The notes below the pieces were generated by a model. It saw only the letters and a list, made by a program, of their open reading frames with translations. It made no database searches and was not told where the DNA came from. From Aigarchaeota archaeon (GTDB lineage Archaea > Thermoproteota > Nitrososphaeria_A > Caldarchaeales > Wolframiiraptoraceae), in assembly GCA_025058515.1 (NCBI GenBank), contig JANXDW010000043.1, positions 1-52,926 of the forward strand: a DNA stretch of 52,926 nucleotides. The letters are read 5' to 3'. Below, piece by piece: positions 36,250 through 44,821 of the stretch; position 1 is the first letter of the stretch, and every line of letters starts with the position of its first letter. Position numbers and translations under genes: made by a program.

Positions 36250-37270
36250 GTAGTTTGGCCGCTCTCTCTGCTATTGCTCTAGCCATCTCAGAAGACTTAG
36301 CATTACCTTTTAGATCGTATGTGACTACCTTTCCTTCAGCTATAACATCTTCCGTAGCTTGGAATATCGCTCTAGCCTTCTCCTTTTCTCCAAGATATTC
36401 TAAAGCCCAAGCAGCAGAGAGTATTGTGGCCGTAGGGTTAACCTTATCCTGTCCCTTATACTTTGGAGCGCTCCCATGCGCTGGCTCGAACATCGCTTTC
36501 TCATCACCGAAGTTTCCAGAATATATCATCCCTATACTTGCAATAAGCCCTGCAGCTTCTTCACTAATAATATCCATGAATAAATTTGTTCCAAGAATTA
36601 CATTCTGATTGAATCTATCTGGATTCTTCACTAACTGTTGAGCCATGTTATCGATATAGTATTCTTCATAAGTTATCTCTGGAAAGTCTTTCGAGATCTT
36701 ATCTACAGACTCTATGAATATTCCATCACATTCTCTCATTATATTTCTCTTGGTAACAACTATTACTTTCTTCCATCCTTTTTCTCTCGCTAAAGTGAAA
36801 GCCTTCCTAGCAACTCTCTCTGATTGTCTTCTAGTAATCTTTCTCACCGCTATAGCGACATCCGGTGTAAGCCTATGCTCTATCCCACTATAGAGCCCCT
36901 CAGTAGTCTCTCTAACACAAATAAAGTCTAGCTCTCCATATGGACTTGGTAAACCTTTAAAAGTTCTTATAGGCCTGATGTTCGCATATAGATCTAAACT
37001 TTGTCTAATACTTACAGCAACACTTCTCGGTGCACCTGGTTCTGCAGGAGTCGTAGTAGGAGCTTTAATTATAGCGTCTGCTTCTTTAATTATCTCCCAT
37101 GTTCTAGGTGGGATGAGAGAAGGTCCACCATGTTGAAGCCACCACTCATATCCAGCCTCAACAGGAATTAACTCTATATCTGGATTAACAGCATCGAGAA
37201 CAGTTAGAGCACATGCTGTTAACTCTGGCCCCACTCCATCCCCTTTAATAAGAGCTACCTTCTTACCCAT
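36239..37270 (-). CDS. Isocitrate/isopropylmalate-type dehydrogenase
   Basis: 343 residues from the ATG at 37270 (MGKKVALIKGDGVGPEL), with an upstream in-frame ATG adding nine residues. Motifs of the decarboxylating dehydrogenase family are complete: SVAVSIRQSLDLYANIRP (substrate Arg residues), VRETTEGLYSG, VTKRNIMRECDGIF, DNMAQQLV and FEPAHGSAPKYKGQDKVNPTA. The sequence resembles archaeal NAD(P)-dependent isocitrate dehydrogenases, and sucCD is also in the window. Isopropylmalate and homoisocitrate dehydrogenase are close alternatives because the substrate-recognition segment is mixed. Confidence 0.85.
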   Translation of the reverse strand: MGKKVALIKGDGVGPELTACALTVLDAVNPDIELIPVEAGYEWWLQHGGPSLIPPRTWEIIKEADAIIKAPTTTPAEPGAPRSVAVSIRQSLDLYANIRPIRTFKGLPSPYGELDFICVRETTEGLYSGIEHRLTPDVAIAVRKITRRQSERVARKAFTLAREKGWKKVIVVTKRNIMRECDGIFIESVDKISKDFPEITYEEYYIDNMAQQLVKNPDRFNQNVILGTNLFMDIISEEAAGLIASIGMIYSGNFGDEKAMFEPAHGSAPKYKGQDKVNPTATILSAAWALEYLGEKEKARAIFQATEDVIAEGKVVTYDLKGNAKSSEMARAIAERAAKLLKR

Positions 37271-37429
37271 ACGTACACCACAAATAATCTCTTTCATAGT
37301 ATTTAAAAAATTTAGACACTACTAGTCTAGATACCCAAGTCTATAAAAATTAAAGCTTAAAAGTAATACTATGAGAAAGATGGTACAGTTTATATATTAT
37401 CGTTTATCTAATCGTCTCACAGAGCTTGG

Positions 37430-37960
37430 TTGAAGATTAGGATAATATCCGAATTAGATGATAAAGAGATGTTAGAAGCTATATCCAATATATTAAGAGA
37501 GATGTATGAGCTAGATGTAGATGTAGAAAAAGTAGAAAAAATCTTAGACTACCGTTGTTTTAATAGTAGGAGAAATCAGTATGATGCATGGAAGCTAATC
37601 CAGATGTACAGTGGAGAACGTGGAGAAGGTGAATACTTACTCCTAATAGTTAAAGAAGACATATATGCTTCAGGGTTTAACTATATCTTTGGTTTAGCTT
37701 GGCAAGGAGTCGCAGTGATCTCTACCTATAGATTAAGACAGGAATTCTATGGTTTAGAGCCAGACCGTAAAATCTTTATTGAAAGATCGATGAAAGAAGC
37801 TGTTCATGAAGTTGGTCACCTACATAATCTAACCCACTGCAAGGATAAGAGATGTGTAATGGCTTTCAGTAGCTGGATAGGTGATACAGATTATAAATCT
37901 TGGGAGATGTGTCAAAACTGTAGATCAAAATTAAGAGTAATGCAACGATCTAGATTTTAA
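37430..37960 (+). CDS. amzA: Archaemetzincin
   Basis: 176 residues. The zinc protease motif H126-E-x2-H130-x5-H136-C is followed by CKDKRCVMAFSSW and, after 17 or so residues, CQNC, which is the archaemetzincin signature (HExxHxxxxxHC, CxM, CxxC) with a second structural zinc site. Start is TTG. The family occurs widely in archaea; natural substrates are not known. The gene stops four bases before the convergent unknown gene. Confidence 0.9.
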   Translation: MKIRIISELDDKEMLEAISNILREMYELDVDVEKVEKILDYRCFNSRRNQYDAWKLIQMYSGERGEGEYLLLIVKEDIYASGFNYIFGLAWQGVAVISTYRLRQEFYGLEPDRKIFIERSMKEAVHEVGHLHNLTHCKDKRCVMAFSSWIGDTDYKSWEMCQNCRSKLRVMQRSRF

Positions 37961-37964
37961 TTAT

Positions 37965-38432
37965 CTATAAGAGATTATTATCAATGTTATTAGATTTTCT
38001 ATCACGTTCTTCTTCTATCTCTCCTCCCTCATGCTGACTCAACTGAGATGTAAATTGCTCAAGCATCTTCTTAACTGAATTTTTAGTTAAGATACCTGCT
38101 TCGATCATGTTAACGATCGAATTTGGAGAAGCTTCACCTACAACCTTTCCTACAACTCCCTTTATCTGCCTCCATCTGAGATCTGTATTACCACTCTTAG
38201 ACTTGTAGATTATTCCAAGAACCTCCGCGACCTTAGTGAATTTTATATTCCTAATTGTATCTAGATCGATCTTTGAGACTGCTTCGATATATATTAAACC
38301 TTGAGATTGATCTCTTTCAGGGAAGATACTTGGATCTTTGAAGTAGCTGGGAGGTATAAAAGATTTACACGTATTTAGTATGATGAACTTTCTAAAACGT
38401 TCTAGAGTTGTCTTAACTTCTATCTTAACCAT
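37965..38432 (-). CDS. Hypothetical protein
   Basis: 155 residues with no recognisable family. Residues 1-90 alternate strand and helix (MVKIEVKTTLERFRKFIILN, KIDLDTIRNIKFTKVAEVLG). The C-terminal tail is highly charged and probably disordered (EGGEIEEERDRKSNNIDNN). It is encoded divergently from the SMC-kleisin-kite operon across a 239-base AT-rich region, so shared regulation is possible. Confidence 0.55.
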   Translation of the reverse strand: MVKIEVKTTLERFRKFIILNTCKSFIPPSYFKDPSIFPERDQSQGLIYIEAVSKIDLDTIRNIKFTKVAEVLGIIYKSKSGNTDLRWRQIKGVVGKVVGEASPNSIVNMIEAGILTKNSVKKMLEQFTSQLSQHEGGEIEEERDRKSNNIDNNLL

Positions 38433-38671
38433 ATACCTCTAACCGCTCCCATCTAAATAAAATGGCCAAAACCCCTATTTTACCTTCCTTCTAACCAACT
38501 AGCACAAACATAAGAATTTAGAAGAATACAAGTTAAAAATATCACGATCTACTGAGAGCATTTAAAAGTTAGATAAAAAAAGATTTATTAAATATACTAC
38601 AAGTTGCATACACTCGCTTATAGTAACATATAAGATCCTTTAATAACTAGTCTTATAGAAGGGATTCTAGA

Positions 38672-40417
38672 ATGGGTGTATCTGAAAGCTCTGTTGAAGC
38701 CATTAGAGAAAGAACATCATCTAGGAGAACCTATATCCGTGAAGTAATCTTGGAGAACTTCATGAGTCACGAATACTCTAGAATACCTTTGAACCCTAGG
38801 ATAAATATAGTTACTGGACCGAATGGTGCAGGTAAATCGAGTATACTCTTAGGGATAGCAGTAGCGCTAGGTCAGACATATACAGAGAGGAGCCAGAGGT
38901 TAAGCGACCTCATTAGGAGAGGTGAAGAATCTGCTAGAGTGTCTATAGTATTTGATAATAAAGAAGTAGATGGTGAGAGACCTATACCGTGGATAAACTC
39001 AGACCAGCTGGTAATAACTAGATACATCAAGAAGAATGGAGATTACTGGCATTACGTAAATAATAGATTTAAGACAAAGGCAGAAGTTGAGTATCTCCTC
39101 CAACAGCTTGGAATAAACCCGAACAACATGTTGATAATTATGCATCAGAACATGATAGAACAATTTGCAGCAAAGAGTAATATCGAGAAACTGAAGATGG
39201 TTGAAGATGCTATTGGAGCCTCGCATTTTAGACGTAGAATAATCGAAGCTGAGGAGAAGCTGAAGAATACGATCTCCGAAGCCCAGACTCTTAAGAGAGC
39301 ATTAGATGAAGCTAAGGCAGCTGTAGAGTACTGGCGAGACGAATATGAGAAACTAGTAAAGAAGAATATGCTCGAAGAACAGAAGAAGAATCTAGAACTT
39401 GAGTATTCTTGGGCTGAAGTCCAAGAAGTAGAAGAAGATATCTATAGATTGCAAGAAAAGAGAGAGGCGCTCAAGATAGAGGCTTTGAAACTAAGAGGAG
39501 AAGTAGATTACCATCATGAAGAAGCTGGGAAATTGAGAGAAGAATTATTAGAATTGTTTAAGAGTAAAGAGTCTCTAGAATCTTTTGAGAGGAAGCTTGA
39601 ATCAACTATTGAGGAGTACGTTGCAGAAGCTTTAGCAAGATACAAGTTAGAGATAAACCAGAATGCAATTAAGAAGATAGATTCAGAGATCAGTAGACTA
39701 GAATCTCTGAGAAATGAGAAGATAGCTAAGGCTCTGGTTATAGGGGAGAGACCTAAAAACATTAGGAGAACATCAGAGATAATTGAAGATATAAAGACCG
39801 TTACTTTGAAGATTGCTTCTCTAGGAGAAATATCTCCAGAAGCTGAAGACATGTACCTGATAGCGGATGCAAGATATAGAGAGACTGAAGTTAAATCTCA
39901 GCAGGTTGAAGAAAATCTTAAGAAAGCACTTGAAGAAGTAGAGCATAGAAAAGAGAATTGGAGAAACTTCCTAAGACAAGTAATAAGTGAGGTAGAGCCT
40001 AGATATAATGCTATATTATCTTACGTAGATGGAGCCGGGAAGATTATGTTAAGAAATTTGGAGAATCCAGAAGAAGCTCATCTAGAATTATTTGTTGGGT
40101 TTAGAGGTGCGGGACCCGTATTACTCGATGCATACACTCTAAGTGGTGGAGAGAGGATCGTGGCCACACTCGCATTCCTCTTAGCTTTGCAGAACTATGT
40201 TAAATCTCCTTTCAGAGCAGTAGATGAATTTGACGTCCACCTAGACCCACTGAATAGAGAGAGAATGGTCAAGTTAATTATAGCTTCTGCTAAGAACTCT
40301 TCAGATTCACAGTACTTTATAATTACTCCTGGAAAGCTTCCAGTAGAAGAAGATGTAAACATCCTAGTAGTACAAAATATTAGTGGAAGATCTATGGTGG
40401 GAAAAGTCGGTGAATAA
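38672..40417 (+). CDS. Short SMC-family ATPase with Smc5/6-like head, apparently hinge-less
   Basis: 581 residues. The N-terminal head has VILENFMSHEY, Walker A GPNGAGKS (49-56) and the Q-loop IIMHQNMIEQF (Q159). The C-terminal head has the signature LSGGER (490-495) and Walker B FRAVDEFDVHLDPLNRE (D518, E519). PFRxxDEFDV is Smc6-like and SQYFIITPGKLP is Smc5-like. Between the heads lie only about 255 residues, rich in E, K, L and R, forming two coiled-coil arms with no 150-residue hinge and no Rad50 CxxC hook. Full SMCs have over 1000 residues. It is the first gene of a three-gene operon with a kleisin and a kite protein. A role in chromosome organisation, repair or element defence is inferred. 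Confidence 0.85.
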   Translation: MGVSESSVEAIRERTSSRRTYIREVILENFMSHEYSRIPLNPRINIVTGPNGAGKSSILLGIAVALGQTYTERSQRLSDLIRRGEESARVSIVFDNKEVDGERPIPWINSDQLVITRYIKKNGDYWHYVNNRFKTKAEVEYLLQQLGINPNNMLIIMHQNMIEQFAAKSNIEKLKMVEDAIGASHFRRRIIEAEEKLKNTISEAQTLKRALDEAKAAVEYWRDEYEKLVKKNMLEEQKKNLELEYSWAEVQEVEEDIYRLQEKREALKIEALKLRGEVDYHHEEAGKLREELLELFKSKESLESFERKLESTIEEYVAEALARYKLEINQNAIKKIDSEISRLESLRNEKIAKALVIGERPKNIRRTSEIIEDIKTVTLKIASLGEISPEAEDMYLIADARYRETEVKSQQVEENLKKALEEVEHRKENWRNFLRQVISEVEPRYNAILSYVDGAGKIMLRNLENPEEAHLELFVGFRGAGPVLLDAYTLSGGERIVATLAFLLALQNYVKSPFRAVDEFDVHLDPLNRERMVKLIIASAKNSSDSQYFIITPGKLPVEEDVNILVVQNISGRSMVGKVGE

Positions 40418-41171
40418 GATATCTAGAGCATATAGTCGAGAAGAAGTTGAGAGGATAATCTCGATACTAGAGAACGTTGAGAAGAAGGGGATAGATCCAT
40501 TCACAGTAGACGTTAGAGAATTATTACTTAAGCTTAAGAAGATGCTTGAAGAAAATCCTAGCTTAGAGTATTATACTCTAGATGCAGAAGTTCTCTACAA
40601 GATCGCTACAATAATAGCCCTCCAAAATAAGTGGCTCACCGATAAAGCTAGATCCCTCTTTATAGATTCCCAACTGATCTCTTCACGATTGGCAGCATTA
40701 GATAAGAAGTCTATAGTTCAAGCATTCTTAAAGGTATGGTCTCCAATAATCTCACTCGGTCAGCTAACACCTCAAAGAATACAACATGGAATAGATCATT
40801 TCCTAAGCCTTCCACCTAGAAGAGAAGAGAAGACATTTGGTTGGAAGCTCACAGACAAGGAAGCTGAACTAAGCCGTATAGCTTTAGAGAAAGAAAAAGA
40901 GGAGATGGAAGAAAAGATGAAGAAACTATTTCAAGAACTTGTCGAGGAAGCAAGAAAAGTTGGTGAAGTTGATTACTGGAGATTCATACTTAGACAGAGT
41001 TTAGAGGAAACGTATGATAGAGCGTATACTCTAAGCTTCTTGATTACAGAAGGGTATGTAGAAGTTAAGAGGAATCCTTTAAAAAATGAGATAAGATTGA
41101 TTCCAAATGATAACAAGGTTTCTAGAAAGAACGTGATGTCGCTTGTCATAAGCTTGGGGGGAAGTAAATGA
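40410..41171 (+). CDS. Kleisin-like subunit (ScpA/Nse4-like)
   Basis: 253 residues from the GTG at 40410, which overlaps the SMC stop by eight bases; a GTG at 40383 is an alternative. The N-terminal part (SREEVERIISILENVEKKGI, VDVRELLLKLKKMLEE, AEVLYKIATIIALQNKWL) follows the helix pattern of the ScpA kleisin N-domain that binds the SMC neck. A charged central stretch (about residues 145-190) links to a C-terminal winged-helix-like part (ITEGYVEVKRNPLKNEIRLI), which would bind the head cap of the partner. It lies between the ATPase and the kite gene, as in scpAB and Jet/Wadjet operons. Confidence 0.65.
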   Translation: MNKISRAYSREEVERIISILENVEKKGIDPFTVDVRELLLKLKKMLEENPSLEYYTLDAEVLYKIATIIALQNKWLTDKARSLFIDSQLISSRLAALDKKSIVQAFLKVWSPIISLGQLTPQRIQHGIDHFLSLPPRREEKTFGWKLTDKEAELSRIALEKEKEEMEEKMKKLFQELVEEARKVGEVDYWRFILRQSLEETYDRAYTLSFLITEGYVEVKRNPLKNEIRLIPNDNKVSRKNVMSLVISLGGSK

Positions 41172-41743
41172 GCGGTGAAGAAAAGATATCTAGGAAATTA
41201 ATGATCGCTGCGACTATGCTGTTCTTCAGAAGCCATAGAAATCCAGGGGTGAGAGGATGGGAGTTAAAGAATAGGCTAGGAAAAAACTATATGAAGATAC
41301 TTGAATTACTAAATCATAAACTGAGTGAGCTTGGATTACAGGTAAAGACTGTCTTTGAAGATGAGTCTAGCCAAGACCTAGATAGAGCTAAATTCTACGT
41401 AACCCTAACCCATCCATTGACTATGTCCGACCTAGTAACCTCAGAGTATAGGATAGATGAGATCGCAGTACTCGCGATAACATTGTCGATAATATTTAGT
41501 AGAGGTGGAAAAGCATCAGTTAAAGATGTTATGGAGGTCTTAGAGACAAAGCTCCCAAAATGGAAAGCAGAGACATATCTTGAGAGAGCTATAAGGAGAG
41601 GATATATCAACAAGACTGAAGACGATGTATTAACAGTAGGATGGAGAGCAAAAGTAGAGTTAGAACCTAGAGAATTACTAAAATCTATACTAGAAGCACA
41701 GACAAAAGTAGAGACAAAGATAGATAAAGAAGAGCTAAAATAG
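41168..41743 (+). CDS. Tandem winged-helix kite protein with MAGE/Nse3-like second half
   Basis: 191 residues, starting in a 4-base ATGA overlap with the kleisin stop. Two winged-helix domains are apparent. The second (about residues 95-170: IDEIAVLAITLSIIFSRGGK, KDVMEVLETKLPKW, AIRRGYINKTEDDVLTVGWRAKVELEPRELL) follows the order of elements in the eukaryotic MAGE/Nse3 domain, including the Gly-Trp-Arg-Ala turn before the last helix. Kite proteins (ScpB, MukE, Nse1, Nse3) bind the kleisin middle. A bacterial ScpB relationship is the alternative. The similarity is by eye and needs profile search. Confidence 0.6.
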   Translation: MSGEEKISRKLMIAATMLFFRSHRNPGVRGWELKNRLGKNYMKILELLNHKLSELGLQVKTVFEDESSQDLDRAKFYVTLTHPLTMSDLVTSEYRIDEIAVLAITLSIIFSRGGKASVKDVMEVLETKLPKWKAETYLERAIRRGYINKTEDDVLTVGWRAKVELEPRELLKSILEAQTKVETKIDKEELK

Positions 41744-41940
41744 TGTAAGCAGCCATCTTATTTTAAGTAAATTTTCAGAGAAGAGATGATCATATTTTCT
41801 CTAGGCTCCAGCTAAAGAATCGCTTATCAAAAATATTGATGATGAAGTACGGTGAACACAGTAAACCTAAAAATCTAAAAACAAAATAAAATAAGATATA
41901 ATAAATTTTATTGTTATTCATTCATCGAGGTGTATAAGTT

Positions 41941-42014
41941 CGCCGGCGGGTGGATTTGAACCACCGACCAACGGGTTAACAGCCCGCTGCTCTACCAGGC
42001 TGAGCTACGCCGGC
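41941..42014 (-). tRNA. trnN: tRNA-Asn (GTT)
   Basis: Read on the minus strand, GCCGGCG at the 5' end pairs with CGCCGGC at the 3' end, leaving discriminator G. The D arm GCTCAGCCTGGTAGAGC, anticodon stem GGGCT/AACCC with loop containing GTT, and T arm GGTGGTTCAAATCCACC are all standard. There is no intron, and CCA is not encoded. A TATA-like GTTATATCT lies about 45-50 bases upstream (42058-42067 on the plus strand). tRNA genes often serve as integration sites, but the virus-like block lies on the 5' side, so this copy is not obviously its att site. Confidence 0.97.
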
Positions 42015-42329
42015 TCCCATGAAGACATGATATCTTCAATTATTAGGTTTTCCTTCTTAGATATAACGATTTTTTGTTTTGCCGATATCTATATTGAAAT
42101 CTTTCTTAAAGATGTTTCCCTATCAATAATATTGAGGCTTTGATCTAAGATGGTGATGAGGAATCCTAGGTAAATATGTGTAGTATTAGGTGTATCTGAG
42201 AATGTTGATATAAATTGCTTTTGGCTATAGACCTGCAGTATTGATAAGCTGATTCCAAGCTAACATGACCTTACTCCATTTCCGGCAATACAGCAATATA
42301 CGAACTCCATGTAGACGCATGAAGTTATC
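42015..42329. other. Intergenic region without a recognised gene
   Basis: Apart from the tRNA-Asn promoter near 42058-42067, I see no convincing gene or stable RNA here. A GTGATGA (42153) and a CTGA (42196) resemble C/D boxes but lack a terminal stem and a TATA box at the right distance. Short frames are under ten codons or lack ribosome sites. Confidence 0.4.
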
Positions 42330-42339
42330 TTTATATAAG
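42330..42339 (+). promoter_or_regulatory. TATA box for leaderless radical SAM transcript
   Basis: TTTATATAAG about 30 bases upstream of the ATG at 42364. Transcription would start at about 42358-42364, so the mRNA is leaderless or nearly so. This fixes the start of the radical SAM gene in preference to the longer frame opening at 42265. Confidence 0.55.
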
Positions 42340-42363
42340 CTTGACTTCTCAACTGTTTTTAGG

Positions 42364-43428
42364 ATGCTCTTTATAATCTATACTACTGGTAGATGTAATC
42401 TTAACTGTAGTTATTGTGGTGGTAGTTTTGATCCGAGAATAGTTCCATGGAATGTTGAGTATACGTTAGACGATCTAAAGAACGTGGTTGGAAGAGATGA
42501 TGTTATAGCTTTCTATGGTGGTGAACCTCTCCTAAACCTCAAATTCATAGAAGAAGTTATGGATAATCTCTCCGCAAGTAGATGGGTTATACAAACCAAT
42601 GGTCTCCTACTACATACCATGGATAAGAGCTATCTCCATAGAATAGATACGATACTTGTCTCACTAGATGGTAGAAGCAGGTTGACAGATAAAAATAGAG
42701 GTCGTGGAGTTTATGAGAAGGTTATAGAGAACATCAAGAAGATTAGAAGAGAAGGTTATAGAGGAGACATAGTAGCGAGAATGACCATAACAGAAGACAG
42801 CGACATATATCAAGATGTTAAACATCTTCTCTTAACAGATCTATTCAACCATATTCACTGGCAGCTTAGTTTCATATGGACGAGACCATGGAGGAATCTA
42901 TGGGGATGGATAGAAGAATATAAAATAGGTTTAGCAAGATTAATGAATGAATGGATAAATAGATTGAGAGAAGGGTTTGTAGATGGTATCGCTCCATTTC
43001 AAGGAGTATTAAAGAGGATTATTGAAGATGGGCCATTTCCTCCATGCGGTTCAGGCGCTGGATCTTTCACTATATTAACCGATGGTAGAGTGGTTTCATG
43101 CCCTATAGCAGTCTCTGAAGAATGGTCTCAGATAGGCAGCTTGAAGAAGATCTCAAGAGAAGAACTAGAGAGTAGAAGAAACGTTATCCATGAGCCATGT
43201 ATCTCATGCAGTTATCTGAAGATATGTGGAGTTCGATGCCTCTATACTCATATCGAGAGATTATGGGGTGAAGAAGGAGTAGAGGCAGTATGTTCTTGTT
43301 CAAAATATCTTATAGATTTGGTTAAAGAAAATCTAGAAGAAATTAAGAGTGCGGTCTCTGAGATAGGTCTTGAGCTTAGAGACCTAGCATACCCAGAGTA
43401 TAATAATACAGTTGAGATTATGCCTTAG
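42364..43428 (+). CDS. Peptide-modifying-type radical SAM/SPASM protein
   Basis: 354 residues from the ATG at 42364. The start motif MLFIIYTTGRCNLNCSYCGG places the radical SAM cluster (C-x3-C-x2-C) right at the N-terminus. FYGGEPLLN and QTNGLLL follow. The C-terminal part has PPCGSGAGSFTILTDGRVVSCPIA and CISCSYLKICGVRC, a SPASM-like auxiliary cluster region. It resembles the AF1577-type family (TIGR04084) described as putative peptide-modifying enzymes. No precursor peptide gene is visible beside it. It is the last clearly cellular gene before the virus-like block. Confidence 0.8.
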   Translation: MLFIIYTTGRCNLNCSYCGGSFDPRIVPWNVEYTLDDLKNVVGRDDVIAFYGGEPLLNLKFIEEVMDNLSASRWVIQTNGLLLHTMDKSYLHRIDTILVSLDGRSRLTDKNRGRGVYEKVIENIKKIRREGYRGDIVARMTITEDSDIYQDVKHLLLTDLFNHIHWQLSFIWTRPWRNLWGWIEEYKIGLARLMNEWINRLREGFVDGIAPFQGVLKRIIEDGPFPPCGSGAGSFTILTDGRVVSCPIAVSEEWSQIGSLKKISREELESRRNVIHEPCISCSYLKICGVRCLYTHIERLWGEEGVEAVCSCSKYLIDLVKENLEEIKSAVSEIGLELRDLAYPEYNNTVEIMP

Positions 43429-43440
43429 AATCTATATATG

Positions 43441-44301
43441 TTAACCTAATGTAAATCTAGAGAGCTTTCTTACAAACTCTTTTACATCGATTCTAGGTAT
43501 AGTTAACTGTTGGTATATTGAACTTTTTCCAGATACTTTAATCAGTATATTATCTTCAACCTCCTCGATCTCGTAGAACAGCCCACTTGAACCTTTAAAT
43601 CTAGTAAGATAGCCAGATCCACTCTCAATAATACTAGAGATCTTCAATCTAAAATCTTTGATTACTTCATCTGTATCTATATCTCCTGCAACATCAGCAA
43701 TCTCTTTGAGAATCGATGGTAGATCTCTCTTAATCTTCTCAATAATCTCTTCTCTGAGAGTAGAGAGCTCCTCTATTACTTTATCTCTAACAGGTTTCGG
43801 CATCATAGCTAATGATCTCCTAACATCCTTATTGAGAATCTTCTTTAGATGAGTAAATGAATCGCCTACTCGGATCTTTGCTTCCTTAATCCAATCATAG
43901 ATTGTATCTTTTGAGATTCCTAATCCTCTAGATGCTTCCTCTACATTCTTCCACACACCCTCATTGATACATCTTAAGATGAACTTTCCCTTCTCAGCTG
44001 ATGTTAGCTCTTCTCGATTTGTATGTATTATCGCTGCTATCTCTATTGCTTCTTTACGATTACATTCGTATACTAGGCATGGTGCTTTATCTACATTAAG
44101 GAGCTTCAAGGCTTCTAGCCTAGTCCCACCATCGAATACTTCATACTCTTCATCAGCTATCTTTCTAACAAGTAGTGGTTTGATGATCTTCTTTGATCTA
44201 TAAGTCTCGATTATTCCTTGGATGATCTCTGGACTTCTAACTTCTCTAGGATTGTAGTCTGCGATCTTTAAAGAATTTACCGGTATCCATTGGACCTCCA
44301 T
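43441..44301 (-). CDS. ParB-like N-terminal domain protein
   Basis: 286 residues. The N-terminal ParB/Srx domain has VNSLKIADYNPRE, KPLLVRKIADEEYEVFDGGTRLEALKLL and AIIHTNREELTSAEKGKF. A helix-turn-helix follows (VEEASRGLGISKDTIYDWI). The C-terminal 150 residues are helical then beta-rich and unlike the CTPase ParB C-terminus. There is no adjacent ParA. On mobile elements such proteins act in partition or as regulators. The start overlaps the preceding small gene by 25 bases, giving a three-gene operon with the RHH gene. Confidence 0.75.
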   Translation of the reverse strand: MEVQWIPVNSLKIADYNPREVRSPEIIQGIIETYRSKKIIKPLLVRKIADEEYEVFDGGTRLEALKLLNVDKAPCLVYECNRKEAIEIAAIIHTNREELTSAEKGKFILRCINEGVWKNVEEASRGLGISKDTIYDWIKEAKIRVGDSFTHLKKILNKDVRRSLAMMPKPVRDKVIEELSTLREEIIEKIKRDLPSILKEIADVAGDIDTDEVIKDFRLKISSIIESGSGYLTRFKGSSGLFYEIEEVEDNILIKVSGKSSIYQQLTIPRIDVKEFVRKLSRFTLG

Positions 44302-44585
44302 TTCCTCAACCTCTTTATCCTTAGTAATGGTTTATCATAATCTTCAACTATTATCTCTACTTCACCTTCAGGGTCTAGAAAGTGTTTTACATTGAATTTC
44401 TTTAATGCAAGCGTAAAGACATCTTTAAGCCTATCTCCATGTCTTCCCAATACCTCTCTCAACTCTCCTCTACCTATTACTGCTTCATTCCATTCTCCAA
44501 GCTTATTGTCTAGACATTCCTTTAATATTATGGCTGTCTTTGTAATCTGTTTAACGGCCGCAACCTTATTCTTTAACTTCGGCAT
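44277..44585 (-). CDS. Small hypothetical protein in ParB-RHH operon
   Basis: 102 residues, basic, with helical N-terminal half (AAVKQITKTAIILKECLDNK) and a strand-rich C-terminal third (EVEIIVEDYDKPLLRIKRLRKW). No family recognised. It overlaps the RHH gene upstream by 20 bases and the ParB-like gene downstream by 25 bases, so all three are probably translated together. Confidence 0.55.
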   Translation of the reverse strand: MPKLKNKVAAVKQITKTAIILKECLDNKLGEWNEAVIGRGELREVLGRHGDRLKDVFTLALKKFNVKHFLDPEGEVEIIVEDYDKPLLRIKRLRKWRSNGYR

Positions 44586-44805
44586 CTTGCCTCTCCTTCA
44601 AGTACCTTCTAATAGCTAACCGCACAAGTTGAGAGATCTTCCTATCTTCCACACGAGCAATACTCTCCAATCTATTGTACACATCTAGCGGTAAGACCAC
44701 TCCAACAAACTTTTGATCTCTTTTTTTATCTTCTTTAAATTTTATTAAATTTTCTTTAACTTTCTGGGTCTCTGAATCTTTTAAATGCATTTTATCTGAC
44801 ACCAT
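44566..44805 (-). CDS. Ribbon-helix-helix DNA-binding protein
   Basis: 79 residues. After a charged 30-residue N-terminus, the pattern FVGVVLPLDVYNRLESIARVEDRKISQLVRLAIRRYLKER is a standard RHH fold (beta strand, then two helices). It is likely a dimeric repressor of its own operon and of the divergent gene at 44894. A TATA box at 44824-44833 is spaced to give a leaderless transcript. Confidence 0.75.
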   Translation of the reverse strand: MVSDKMHLKDSETQKVKENLIKFKEDKKRDQKFVGVVLPLDVYNRLESIARVEDRKISQLVRLAIRRYLKERQDAEVKE

Positions 44806-44821
44806 TTATGTCACCTTTTTT

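Noticed and set aside
38672-40417. Rad50/HerA-NurA repair operon
   Set aside because: No CxxC zinc hook, and no NurA, HerA or Mre11 gene beside it. The neighbours look like kleisin and kite subunits instead.
41941-42014. tRNA-Asn as the integration site of the virus-like block
   Set aside because: The block lies on the 5' side of the tRNA with a cellular radical SAM gene between them, whereas integration normally splits the 3' end. I saw no repeat of the tRNA 3' part within the window and no integrase.
42153-42199. Possible C/D box RNA (GTGATGA ... CTGA)
   Set aside because: No terminal stem, no GC enrichment, no TATA box at the correct distance and no internal boxes.
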